From: Holosporales bacterium | GTDB lineage: Bacteria > Pseudomonadota > Alphaproteobacteria > Caedimonadales > UBA9215 | Reading direction: 5' to 3' | DNA: 6,158 bases | Assembly (NCBI GenBank): GCA_003503995.1 | Contig: DOCA01000212.1 | Location: 1-6,158 of the forward strand | Shown here: piece by piece, positions 1-6,131 of the stretch | Numbering within the stretch: the first letter of the stretch is position 1 | Layout: each line of letters opens with the position of its first letter | The notes under the pieces: model-generated | What the model was told of the DNA's origin: nothing | Seen by the model: the letters and a program-made list of their open reading frames with translations, nothing else | Databases searched by the model: none | Program-made: the position numbers and the translations under genes

Positions 1-117
1 TTTAAAAGCCTTCATCCCTTTTCCAAGGTCTGCCATAAAACTAGAGATTTTTCCCTTACCAAATAGTAATAAGATAATCAAAACAATCAGAATAATTTGC
101 CATGGTCCAACGCTCAT
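1..117 (-). CDS. tatA: Sec-independent translocase subunit TatA (partial, C-terminus beyond window)
   Basis: TatA oligomerises in the inner membrane to form the pore-like element that lets TatBC-bound folded proteins with twin-arginine signals cross. The visible 39 codons give a short periplasmic N-terminus (MSVGPWQ), one transmembrane helix at about residues 7-19, the F19-G20 hinge, then the start of an amphipathic helix with the pattern GKGKISSF...DLGKGMKAFK, all hallmarks of TatA. TatB would normally carry a different hinge and a longer acidic helix. The start is set by an AAGGAG site 7 bases upstream. The reading frame runs off the left edge, so the C-terminal tail and any tatB or tatC genes lie outside. 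It is the last visible gene of a minus-strand run and begins 12 bases after the M50 protease stop, which suggests translational coupling. The family call is secure. Confidence 0.92.
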   Translation of the reverse strand, partial: MSVGPWQIILIVLIILLLFGKGKISSFMADLGKGMKAFK

Positions 118-123
118 AAGGGA

Positions 124-130
124 TCTCCTT
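124..130 (-). promoter_or_regulatory. tatA ribosome binding site overlapping upstream stop codon
   Basis: On the minus strand the sequence reads TAAAGGAGATCCCTTATG. The TAA stop of the M50 protease gene (130-132) shares its last A with an AAGGAG Shine-Dalgarno site placed 7 bases before the tatA ATG (115-117). This geometry supports cotranscription and probable translational coupling of the two genes. No other ATG in this frame has a comparable site. Confidence 0.85.
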
Positions 131-828
131 TAAAGATTTGTGATGCCTGTCAAAGAGGCTATTAGGTTTATTGTCCATGTCATTGGCCCTTTTAGCAAGA
201 CCTCAAACAAACTAAAATGAATACCGGCCTGGGAAAGAATAAAGGGAAGTAACATAAAAGAACCAATAATAATCACGAAACCCCAACGTTCTAGGGATGC
301 CAAAGGCCTTGCTAGAGCAGGCGGCAAAAGGCCAACGGCAACACGCCCTCCATCAAGAGGAGGCATCGGAAGCATATTAAAAATCGCTAAAAGAACATTA
401 ATATTGATAGAAAAAGCCAACATTTGCACCATGAGTTTTGCGAGAGGAATGGGCATATAAGCAATGGTATAAAATAAAAACGCCGAAATAATAGCTAATA
501 AAATATTAGTCGCAGGGCCGGCAATAGCCACATAAACCATATCCAAGCGTGGGTTTCTTAGGGCATGAAAATTAACAGGAACAGGCTTTGCATATCCAAA
601 AATAAAAGGGGCGTGGGTAAAAATCAGCACAGCCGGTAAGATAACCGTGCCAAAAGGGTCTACATGACGAAAGGGATTTAAAGAAAGGCGGCCAGCTCGC
701 TTTGCCGTATCATCCCCTCTTTGAAGAGCCGCATACCCATGGGCAGCTTCGTGAAGGGTAATCGCCAAAATAGCTGGCACACCATAAATTAAGATGTTCG
801 TTAAGATTTCAAAAATTTGCACATCCAT
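130..828 (-). CDS. Site-2 protease family (M50) intramembrane zinc metalloprotease
   Basis: This is a polytopic inner-membrane zinc protease of the S2P/M50 class, which cleaves transmembrane helices or membrane-embedded substrates. The 232 residues hold the zinc motif HEAAH at 26-30 (ligands H26 and H30, catalytic E27) in the first hydrophobic segment, a GYAKPVPVN motif at 78-86, an AGPATN motif at 103-108, and NMLPMPPLDG at 151-160, which supplies the third ligand D159. Predicted membrane segments lie near 12-32, 60-76, 97-123, 133-152 and 183-201. There is no PDZ domain between the motifs, so it belongs to the short class rather than the RseP class; RseP-like regulation of a sigma-E pathway should not be assumed. 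All key residues are present and the length is normal for the short class. It starts 20 bases after the SPOR gene stop with only a weak ribosome site, and it precedes tatA closely. Substrate unknown. Confidence 0.93.
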   Translation of the reverse strand: MDVQIFEILTNILIYGVPAILAITLHEAAHGYAALQRGDDTAKRAGRLSLNPFRHVDPFGTVILPAVLIFTHAPFIFGYAKPVPVNFHALRNPRLDMVYVAIAGPATNILLAIISAFLFYTIAYMPIPLAKLMVQMLAFSININVLLAIFNMLPMPPLDGGRVAVGLLPPALARPLASLERWGFVIIIGSFMLLPFILSQAGIHFSLFEVLLKGPMTWTINLIASLTGITNL

Positions 829-848
829 TTAAAGTAATATCACTTCAA

Positions 849-1946
849 TCATTTCTTCTTAACAACCAAGCACCCCAATTTAGACCCTTTTAAGCCCTGA
901 CATTTCTGTACAGCTTGTGCCTTTGAAAAAGGTCCTACATGAACACGGTAACGAATTCCCCTAGGCTTACCAAGATCCACACGAACAGTCTTATAGTTTT
1001 GCCCCTTAAGGATTTTAGGAGCCTTTCCTTGAAGGCGTACCCATTCTTTTTGAGCCGCTGCTTGAGTTGGAAGGGAGGCAATTTGAACCCAATATACCCT
1101 TTTCGCACCTGAAACTGTCGTTGCGGTTGTCGCTTTAGAAGGAGCCGATTTTGCCTTTGAAGACGCTGATATCGTTGTCTTCACCACAGTCTTTGGTGGC
1201 ATTTGTTGAGCAGCTACATTTTTTGTTGCACCTGTTTTTTGAACAGGCTGTTGTGTCTCACCAATGGCCATTTCTAAAGTTTTTCGGGGCGTATTACTCA
1301 CCGTTGGTGCTGGTGCTTTATACGTTTCTGAAACATCATTTACCGCTTCAACAACGGTAATATCTGTAGCTTTCGCCTCTTGGGCAGATGCAGGAGAGGA
1401 AGCCCCCATGTTTGTGGAAGTATCAGAAGTGTTAGCCACCGTTTTTTCTGTATTCTCTTCAGAAGCAACTCCAGTTTCAGGAAGTTTACTAGCCTCTACA
1501 AAAAGAGCTTCTTGCGAAACTTGTTCACTGGGAACTTCAGGTGTTGCGCGAAAAGCTTCTTTACCATGGCTTGATTTTGCAGGCTCAAGCTCACTATAAA
1601 ACTCTTTATCACTATGAGGGGCTTGAATGACATCTTCTTCCCCAGGTTCAACCTTAAAGGCATCAGCACCAAAATCATTTGCGATGGTTGGTAAATCATC
1701 ATCATCCATAAAAGTACGAGAAGATTTCATGGTCCAAACGCTTAAAACAACCCCCGCAAACACAAGGGCAATAGCACTAATTTTAACCGGCATCGATAAA
1801 TTAAATTTCCCCGCAAAGCCTCCCTTAGAAGCACTTGTGGCGCGCAAATTGCGAACAGAATCAAGAGCATCACGCTCGACGTTAATTTCTGGATTCGTGC
1901 GATCTGGATTTGTGTAATTTGATTGATACGGATTAGACTGATTCAT
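849..1946 (-). CDS. SPOR domain-containing single-pass membrane protein
   Basis: This is a probable cell-division or envelope protein that binds denuded septal peptidoglycan through a C-terminal SPOR domain. The 365 residues divide into a cytoplasmic N-terminus (1-52, Asn/Pro-rich at first, then basic), one transmembrane helix at about 53-73 (VKISAIALVFAGVVLSVW), a long low-complexity periplasmic linker (about 74-282) and a SPOR domain at about 284-365 starting YWVQIAS and containing RYRVHVGPFSKAQAV. The linker begins with an acidic block (DDDD at 81-84, then many E/D to about 131) and ends in a Lys/Thr/Ser/Ala-rich basic stretch (about 251-283). C349 and C359 lie in the last part of the SPOR domain and could pair in the periplasm. 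A gene of this architecture next to argS is familiar in Alphaproteobacteria. The start has a TAGGA ribosome site 9 bases upstream, directly after the argS stop. The exact role (FtsN-like or other) is not shown by the sequence. Confidence 0.9.
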   Translation of the reverse strand: MNQSNPYQSNYTNPDRTNPEINVERDALDSVRNLRATSASKGGFAGKFNLSMPVKISAIALVFAGVVLSVWTMKSSRTFMDDDDLPTIANDFGADAFKVEPGEEDVIQAPHSDKEFYSELEPAKSSHGKEAFRATPEVPSEQVSQEALFVEASKLPETGVASEENTEKTVANTSDTSTNMGASSPASAQEAKATDITVVEAVNDVSETYKAPAPTVSNTPRKTLEMAIGETQQPVQKTGATKNVAAQQMPPKTVVKTTISASSKAKSAPSKATTATTVSGAKRVYWVQIASLPTQAAAQKEWVRLQGKAPKILKGQNYKTVRVDLGKPRGIRYRVHVGPFSKAQAVQKCQGLKGSKLGCLVVKKK

Positions 1947-1960
1947 TATTATTTTTCCTA

Positions 1961-3706
1961 TTACATTTTTTCTTGCGGCTTTACACCCAAGAGATTAAGA
2001 CCTGACCCGATCACTGTAGCAACTGCAGCCACAAGTGCAAAGTGCTTTTGCGTCAACTGTTGATTATCAGGATCAATAAAGCGCAAATGCAGGTTTTCTT
2101 TTCCCTTGTTCCATAAGCCATGGAACTCTGCTGCAAGTTCGCCAAGATAGTAGGTAATCCGGTGAGGCTCATAAGTCCTTGCCGCCATTTCAATAATGCG
2201 TTGCCACTCCGAAAGTTTTTTAATAAGAGCCAAAAATTCTTCCGACTCAAGACCATCAAAAGAAACTTTAGACAAAGAAAAGGGGCTTAAATCAAGTTCT
2301 GGAAACTGCTCTATAATATGACGTTTAATAGAGTGACACCTTGCATAAGCATATTGAACATAAAAAACAGGATTGTCTTTGCTTTGCTCGACAGCCTTTT
2401 CAAAGTCAAAGTCCAGAAAGGCATCATTTTTCCGAGAAACCATCAAGAAGCGCATCGCCTCAAGACCTACTTTTTCAATGGCGTCATCAACAGTCACAAA
2501 ATTTCCATCTCGCTTTGACATTTTGAGTGCTTGGCCATCTACCATAAAGCGCACCATTTGACATAGAATGCACTTAACTTCAGCAGCCTTATCGCTTAAA
2601 GCGACCACAGCAGAAGACAAACGCTTTACATATCCTCCATGATCAGCACCCCAAACATTAATAAGTTTTGGCGAACCGCGTTTTAATTTATCAAGGTGAT
2701 AGGCCATATCGCTGGCAAAATAAGTCCAACTGCCATCGGATTTTTTAATGGCACGATCCACATCATCTCCGAATTGAGACGAGCAGAAAAGGGTTTGTTC
2801 TCGAGGCTCCCAATCCTCTATCTCGCGCCCTTTGGGTTGCTCAAGCACACCTTTATAAATCAAGCCTTTTTGTGTTAAGTCCTCAATAGCTTCTTCAACA
2901 CGGCCAGCTTTTACAATGGCAAGTTCTGATGTAAACACATCTTGGTGAATATTAAGAGTCGCAAGATCGTGCTTGATGAGCGTCATCATAGCCTCAATAG
3001 CATAAGCTCTCACATCTTCGAGCCAGTCGCTTTCTGACTTATCAACCCATTTGTCTCCAACATCCTTAGCCAACGCTTTTCCAACGGGGATGAGGTAATC
3101 ACCGCCATAGGAACCAAGGTCTTCAATAGTGTGACCTAATGCTTGAAGGTAACGCTTATAGGTTGAGCGCGCCAAGTCATTGGCTTGCCCACCAGCATCA
3201 TTAATATAATACTCACGGGTCACCTTATAACCAGCTTTTTCGAGGAGGCTGGCGAGCACATCCCCCACAACAGCAACACGACAATGTCCAATGTGCAAAG
3301 GCCCCGTTGGGTTGGTGGAAACATACTCAACGTTAACACTTTCTCCTTGACCAAGATCAGAAGAACCATAAGCTTCTCCGGCTTTTAAAAGAGTCGAAAG
3401 TTGCCCATGCCAAAAAGCAGGGGTTAGCCTAATATTAATAAAACCAGGTCCAGCTATTTCAGCGGATTCAACATCTTTATGCTTTTTAAAATGAGTCACA
3501 TAGTGTTCAGCCAAAGCGCGAGGGTTTAGCTTTGCAGGTTTACAAAGTACCATGGCAACGTTGGTTGCAAGATCACCATGTGAAATATCCTTTGGGGGCT
3601 CAACCACAAAACGATCAAGAGGTGTATCAGCAGGCAAGACCCCCTCATCCATAAGGGCTTTTGTAATATTGCGACTGTGCTCTAAAAATAGTGAAAACGG
3701 ATTCAT
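1961..3706 (-). CDS. argS: Arginine--tRNA ligase (class I)
   Basis: ArgRS charges tRNA-Arg with arginine using ATP in the cytoplasm. With the start chosen here it has 581 residues, the usual size for the bacterial enzyme. Domains in order are the N-terminal ArgRS additional domain (about 1-90, with VEPPKDISHGDLATN and the AGPGFINI strand), the Rossmann catalytic core with HIGH at 138-141 (PTGPLHIGH) and KMSKR at 395-399, and the C-terminal DALR anticodon-binding helical domain (about 445-581, starting near NPVFYVQYAYARCHS). It ends in LLGV plus a short tail, a normal C-terminus. The start at 3706 gives MNPFSLF, which lines up with the MN-F start I recall from alphaproteobacterial ArgRS. An ATG at 3739 (MTEKKFL, 592 residues) has a better ribosome site and is a real alternative; a TTG at 3760 is less likely. 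It is the first gene of the minus-strand run, with the SPOR gene 14 bases downstream. Function is certain, the start is not. Confidence 0.96.
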   Translation of the reverse strand: MNPFSLFLEHSRNITKALMDEGVLPADTPLDRFVVEPPKDISHGDLATNVAMVLCKPAKLNPRALAEHYVTHFKKHKDVESAEIAGPGFINIRLTPAFWHGQLSTLLKAGEAYGSSDLGQGESVNVEYVSTNPTGPLHIGHCRVAVVGDVLASLLEKAGYKVTREYYINDAGGQANDLARSTYKRYLQALGHTIEDLGSYGGDYLIPVGKALAKDVGDKWVDKSESDWLEDVRAYAIEAMMTLIKHDLATLNIHQDVFTSELAIVKAGRVEEAIEDLTQKGLIYKGVLEQPKGREIEDWEPREQTLFCSSQFGDDVDRAIKKSDGSWTYFASDMAYHLDKLKRGSPKLINVWGADHGGYVKRLSSAVVALSDKAAEVKCILCQMVRFMVDGQALKMSKRDGNFVTVDDAIEKVGLEAMRFLMVSRKNDAFLDFDFEKAVEQSKDNPVFYVQYAYARCHSIKRHIIEQFPELDLSPFSLSKVSFDGLESEEFLALIKKLSEWQRIIEMAARTYEPHRITYYLGELAAEFHGLWNKGKENLHLRFIDPDNQQLTQKHFALVAAVATVIGSGLNLLGVKPQEKM

Positions 3707-3710
3707 GTAT

Positions 3711-3751
3711 CTCTCAAATAAAAACTTCTTTTCTGTCATCTTATCCCCCTT
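3711..3751 (-). promoter_or_regulatory. Competing argS translation starts and ribosome binding sites
   Basis: Two ATG codons in the argS frame each have a candidate ribosome site. The distal ATG (3737-3739) follows AAGGGGG (3745-3751) with a 5-base gap, a good site. The proximal ATG (3704-3706) follows GAGAG (3711-3715) with a 4-base gap, a weaker site, but its protein begins where the family normally begins. The segment between them would add 11 residues (MTEKKFLFERY). Protein N-terminal data or an alignment of close relatives would settle it. Confidence 0.5.
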
Positions 3752-3817
3752 CAACTCCAAAGCATGGCCTTAAAAGCCAAACCAAAGCTCCAAAACGCAT
3801 TTACATACGCAAGAAAT

Positions 3818-3846
3818 TTGAAAGAGGATGGGTGTTATGCTATATA
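3818..3846 (+). promoter_or_regulatory. Probable sigma-70-type promoter for erpA-xth
   Basis: A -35 box TTGAAA (3818-3823) and a -10 box TATATA (3841-3846) are separated by exactly 17 bases, and TG at 3838-3839 gives an extended -10 (TGCTATATA). Transcription would begin near 3853, leaving a leader of about 43 bases before the erpA ATG. The rest of the divergent region, 3740-3895, holds no gene, and I found no convincing promoter hexamer pair facing argS, although one must lie there or overlap this site. I see no clear IscR-like or other operator palindrome. Confidence 0.6.
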
Positions 3847-3882
3847 TAACAGGGAATGACCTCTTTTGCAGATTTTTTTTAC

Positions 3883-3886
3883 AAGG
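3883..3886 (+). promoter_or_regulatory. erpA ribosome binding site
   Basis: AAGG sits 9 bases before the ATG at 3896. It decides the start in favour of MSDSFRM over the upstream TTG at 3866, which has no ribosome site and lies only about 13 bases after the predicted transcription start. A second ATG at 3914 (MAAPDS) remains possible but has no matching site. Confidence 0.6.
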
Positions 3887-3895
3887 CTCTTAGTT

Positions 3896-4279
3896 ATGTC
3901 TGATTCTTTTAGAATGGCAGCTCCCGATAGCATTATCGACGGGACTCTCTTTATTACCAACACGGCCCTTGAGCGCCTGCGTTTTTTAAAACAACAAGAA
4001 GCCAAGAAAAATTCCGACGCTGACCTTTTTCTACGCATTTCTGTTTTAAGCGGCGGCTGTTCAGGTTTTCAATATAAATTCGATTTTGAGCCGTCTCAAA
4101 ACGAAGATGATCTCTTATTCACCCACGATGATATATCTATCATTACCGATGACGTCTCCTTTGACCTCCTTAAAAATATAACACTCGATTATGTAACCGA
4201 GCTCATTGGCGCTGCTTTTACCTTGCGTAATCCCAACGTAGAAAGCTCTTGTGGTTGCGGAAATTCATTTTCCATATAA
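3896..4279 (+). CDS. erpA: ErpA-type A-type iron-sulfur cluster carrier protein (HesB/IscA family)
   Basis: A-type carriers receive Fe-S clusters from a scaffold such as IscU and pass them to apo-proteins. The 127-residue product has the three conserved cysteines of the family: one in LSGGCSGFQYKFDF (about residue 53) and two in the C-terminal SSCGCGNSF motif. The segment LDYVTELIGAAFTLRNPN just before the last pair matches the ErpA-like subgroup, in which 'DY...LIGA.F...NPN' precedes S-C-G-C-G. About 20 extra N-terminal residues (MSDSFRMAAPDSIIDG) precede the usual 'I.. T..A..RL..L' start of the domain; they may be a short extension or indicate a start at 3914. It is divergent from argS and 24 bases upstream of the xth-type nuclease, with which it is probably cotranscribed. 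The family is certain; ErpA rather than IscA/SufA rests on the C-terminal motif and on the neighbourhood. Confidence 0.9.
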   Translation: MSDSFRMAAPDSIIDGTLFITNTALERLRFLKQQEAKKNSDADLFLRISVLSGGCSGFQYKFDFEPSQNEDDLLFTHDDISIITDDVSFDLLKNITLDYVTELIGAAFTLRNPNVESSCGCGNSFSI

Positions 4280-4303
4280 GAAAAAAAGGAAAGACAAAAA
4301 ACC

Positions 4304-5098
4304 ATGACGACGATTGCCACATGGAATGTAAACTCCCTTAGAACCCGCCTCGAGCACCTTAAAAAGTGGGCCAATGAGCGCGACCCCGATATCATTTTAC
4401 TCCAAGAGCTCAAATGCCAGGAAGAACATTTTCCAAGAGAAGCGATTGAAGACCTAGGCTATAATGTCGCTATTCTGGGGCAAAAATCATATAATGGCGT
4501 TGCTATCCTTTCAAAGAGCCCCGTTGAAGATATCGTTTATGGCCTCCCTACTTTCCAAGAAGATGAGCAAGCCCGCTATATTGAGGCCTTTGTGGACGGT
4601 GTGCGGGTGGCCAGTGTTTACGTCCCCAATGGCCAAGAGGTTGGCAGCGATAAATTCGCTTATAAGATGAAATTCTTAAAAGCCTTAAGAAAACACGGCG
4701 AAGACCTTCTCGTGCAAAACGAACCCCTTGTCATTGCCGGAGATTACAATATTGCGCCCTTTGTGAGCGACGGCCACTCTCCAGAGCGCTTTAAAGGGGA
4801 ACGCATTCTCTGCTCCCTTCAAGAACGAGAAACTATGAGATCGCTTTATAATACTGGTTTTATCGATGGGTTTCGCTTAAAATACCCCGACACTCTTCCC
4901 GAAAGCCAAGGACAATTTTCGTGGTGGGACTATCGTTCTGGCTCTTATCAAAACAATAAGGGCTACCGCATTGACCATTTACTTTTATCGCCCAAAGCAG
5001 CCGATCTCTTACAAGATGCAGGCATTGATCCTGAAACCCGAAGCGAACAACGCCCTTCAGATCACGCCCCCGTTTGGATTAAACTTTCAAATGGATAA
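4304..5098 (+). CDS. xth: Exodeoxyribonuclease III (AP endonuclease, EEP superfamily)
   Basis: This enzyme incises DNA at abasic sites and removes 3' blocking groups in base-excision repair, using a divalent metal. The 264 residues are about the length of E. coli Xth (268). Catalytic motifs are complete: N8/N10 in TWNVNSLRTRL, metal ligand E35 in LLQELKCQ, Y106 in SVYVPNGQ, D147/N149 in IAGDYNIAP, the WWDYRSGS loop at 207-214 followed by GYRIDHLL (D224), and the terminal D253-H254 pair in RPSDHAPV. The product is cytoplasmic with no signal peptide. A candidate ribosome site AAAGGA lies 13 bases upstream of the ATG, rather far, but no better start exists. The gene follows erpA by 24 bases and converges on the next gene with 20 bases between stop codons. 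xth next to erpA is a pairing I recall from other Alphaproteobacteria. I see no truncation or missing residue. Confidence 0.95.
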   Translation: MTTIATWNVNSLRTRLEHLKKWANERDPDIILLQELKCQEEHFPREAIEDLGYNVAILGQKSYNGVAILSKSPVEDIVYGLPTFQEDEQARYIEAFVDGVRVASVYVPNGQEVGSDKFAYKMKFLKALRKHGEDLLVQNEPLVIAGDYNIAPFVSDGHSPERFKGERILCSLQERETMRSLYNTGFIDGFRLKYPDTLPESQGQFSWWDYRSGSYQNNKGYRIDHLLLSPKAADLLQDAGIDPETRSEQRPSDHAPVWIKLSNG

Positions 5099-5118
5099 AG
5101 AAAACATTCCAAACATCG

Positions 5119-5559
5119 TCATTTCTTAGATGAGTCTTCAGGCTTCCATATAGGGGGTAAATTATAAGTTACATCAGCATCAATACGATTAGAAAACAAT
5201 GAAATACTTAGCTTTTCAAGGGGGATAAATTTCAGATCTTGTGCAAAAAACAAGGCTGTCCTGTGTCGATCCTCTTCAAAAAACAAGGACAACTCAATTC
5301 GAGAAAGCTTCGATGAATTAATATAGAAATGAACTGTCTCTGGTTGAACTGAAACGGCTGCCAACTCAAAAGAAGCTTCTTCCTGTTTTTCACCTGCCTT
5401 ACCATTGTAGAATTTTATGTGAAGAGTCGTTGCTTCATCAATCTCTTCATTCGTCACCTCCAGCTTTATTAACCTCGACGCAAACAAAATGTTGCTCCAC
5501 ATCAACAACACTAAAAATGAGAACAAGGCAGGAAGCGATCGTTTATTTTGGAATTTCAT
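5119..5559 (-). CDS. Hypothetical exported protein, 146 aa
   Basis: I do not recognise this family. The product starts MKFQNKRSLP and has a classic Sec signal peptide: basic n-region (K2, K6, R7), hydrophobic core 9-26, and a likely cut after A27 (ILFA|SRL). The mature part of about 119 residues alternates hydrophobic and polar residues in many short runs (LIKLEVT, TLHIKFY, TVHFYIN, RIELSLFF, ALFFAQDL, LSISLF), suggesting a beta-sandwich or other all-beta fold. It contains no cysteine and no lipobox, and ends in a charged tail (KPEDSSKK). The start at 5559 is chosen over the ATG at 5601 because AAGGA (5567-5571) sits 7 bases upstream, the signal peptide begins there, and a candidate promoter overlaps the longer version. 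It converges on xth and lies downstream of the terminator of the next gene, so it probably has its own promoter. Periplasmic or outer-surface location is inferred. Confidence 0.7.
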   Translation of the reverse strand: MKFQNKRSLPALFSFLVLLMWSNILFASRLIKLEVTNEEIDEATTLHIKFYNGKAGEKQEEASFELAAVSVQPETVHFYINSSKLSRIELSLFFEEDRHRTALFFAQDLKFIPLEKLSISLFSNRIDADVTYNLPPIWKPEDSSKK

Positions 5560-5566
5560 TTTTATA

Positions 5567-5571
5567 TCCTT
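5567..5571 (-). promoter_or_regulatory. Ribosome binding site fixing the start of the 146-aa exported protein
   Basis: AAGGA on the minus strand lies 7 bases before the ATG at 5557-5559. It favours the short form that begins with the signal peptide, over an in-frame ATG at 5601 that would put 14 extra residues in front of it. Confidence 0.65.
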
Positions 5572-5596
5572 ATTATTACGTTTACGATATAGGTAT

Positions 5597-5625
5597 ATCA
5601 TATTCTTTTAAAATAGCATTTGAGT
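5597..5625 (-). promoter_or_regulatory. Weak candidate promoter for the 146-aa exported protein gene
   Basis: A -10-like TATGAT (minus strand, 5597-5602) falls between the upstream terminator and the ribosome site; 17 bases further up only a poor -35 (ACTCAA, 5620-5625) is found. The argument is mainly positional: a gene just after a strong terminator needs a start of its own, and transcription from here would begin near 5590, leaving a leader of about 30 bases. Confidence 0.3.
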
Positions 5626-5627
5626 CT

Positions 5628-5658
5628 AAAAAAAAAGCCCTCTTTCAAGAGGGCCTTT
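5628..5658 (-). terminator. Intrinsic terminator of the 149-aa exported protein gene
   Basis: On the minus strand the sequence forms a 7-pair stem, GCCCTCT with AGAGGGC (5637-5643 and 5648-5654), around a TGAA loop, followed directly by nine T. The flanking AAAG can pair with the first T residues to lengthen the stem. It begins about 24 bases after the stop codon at 5682 and is a textbook Rho-independent terminator for that gene. On the plus strand a run of A precedes the stem and only a short CTTT follows, so it works mainly in the minus direction. Confidence 0.88.
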
Positions 5659-5681
5659 ATGAGTCTGAAAGTTCCTAAAAA

Positions 5682-6131
5682 CTACTTAGCAGCATCGCCT
5701 TGCAAACGCAGAACAAATTTAAAACAATCTTTTTGTGCTTTATATGATTTGGCTTTGGCCAGATCATAGAAGAATTTTACTTTCATTTTCTTAAAGAAAT
5801 TAACAGTTTTTTTTGAGCGTAGCACGTGTGGCTTCTGGCCCGTATCTTCTGAATACTGACGACTAAACTGCTTTTTACCCCTTGGGCTTTTTAACTCTCT
5901 TAGGGCGCCTGCAACATCCTGATCTCCAATTTTTTCAAGGATCTTAGGAGCGAAACTCACGCCATCTTCAGAGAAAATACTAATCTCAAAATCATAGTGC
6001 GTAATATCTCTTCTTAATTTTTTTGTAAATGCTTTTGCGTCAATATCATCAGAATTGTCAACATTAGCGCTAGCGTTATGCCCAGATAGAGACACTAATA
6101 ATACCGACATCGGCATATATAAATACTTCAT
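5682..6131 (-). CDS. Hypothetical exported basic protein, 149 aa
   Basis: I do not recognise this family. The N-terminus (MKYLYMPMSVLLVSLSG...) is a short Sec signal peptide with a likely cut after the ASA motif (A20-S21-A22 before N23). The mature protein of about 127 residues begins with an acidic patch (NVDNSDDID), then is strongly basic, with Lys/Arg clusters (TKKLRRD at 36-42, KSPRGKK at 81-87, RSKK and FFKKMKVKFF at about 105-122, KAKSYKAQK at 126-134). It looks mixed alpha/beta and has one cysteine (C136) near the C-terminus. No lipobox, catalytic motif or repeat is visible. The ATG at 6131 has no good ribosome site (AGGA lies 14 bases upstream); internal ATGs at residues 6 and 8 would shorten the signal peptide. 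A strong terminator follows its stop, so it ends its own transcript. Promoter and any upstream partner lie beyond the right edge. Coding status is supported by the signal peptide, length and terminator. Confidence 0.7.
   Translation of the reverse strand: MKYLYMPMSVLLVSLSGHNASANVDNSDDIDAKAFTKKLRRDITHYDFEISIFSEDGVSFAPKILEKIGDQDVAGALRELKSPRGKKQFSRQYSEDTGQKPHVLRSKKTVNFFKKMKVKFFYDLAKAKSYKAQKDCFKFVLRLQGDAAK

Noticed and set aside
1151..1917. Several plus-strand open frames opposite the SPOR gene
   Set aside because: They are antisense to a well-supported coding region, overlap each other, give low-complexity or family-less products and lack ribosome sites.
2318..3388. Open frames of 60-70 residues on the plus strand opposite argS
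   Set aside because: They lie wholly antisense to the ArgRS catalytic and anticodon-binding regions, and none has a recognisable motif.
3836..3850. TATATATA run as a repeat or regulatory palindrome
   Set aside because: It is short and better explained as the -10 region of the erpA promoter.
3740..3860. argS promoter on the minus strand
   Set aside because: TATGTA and TTGCGT hexamers occur, but no pair has acceptable spacing, so I did not call one.
4189..4670. Short alternative-frame ORFs across erpA and xth
   Set aside because: They are shadows of two genes with complete catalytic and cluster-binding motifs.
5090..5130. Possible bidirectional terminator between the convergent xth and 146-aa genes
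   Set aside because: Only an A/T-only match (AAGAAA with TTTCTT) around an unpaired interior is present; it lacks a G/C stem and a clean T run.
5430..5678. Plus-strand 82-residue open frame over the 146-aa gene start and the terminator
   Set aside because: It overlaps antisense to the signal peptide region of a better candidate, reads through the terminator hairpin, and its N-terminal part is low-complexity Ser/Thr.
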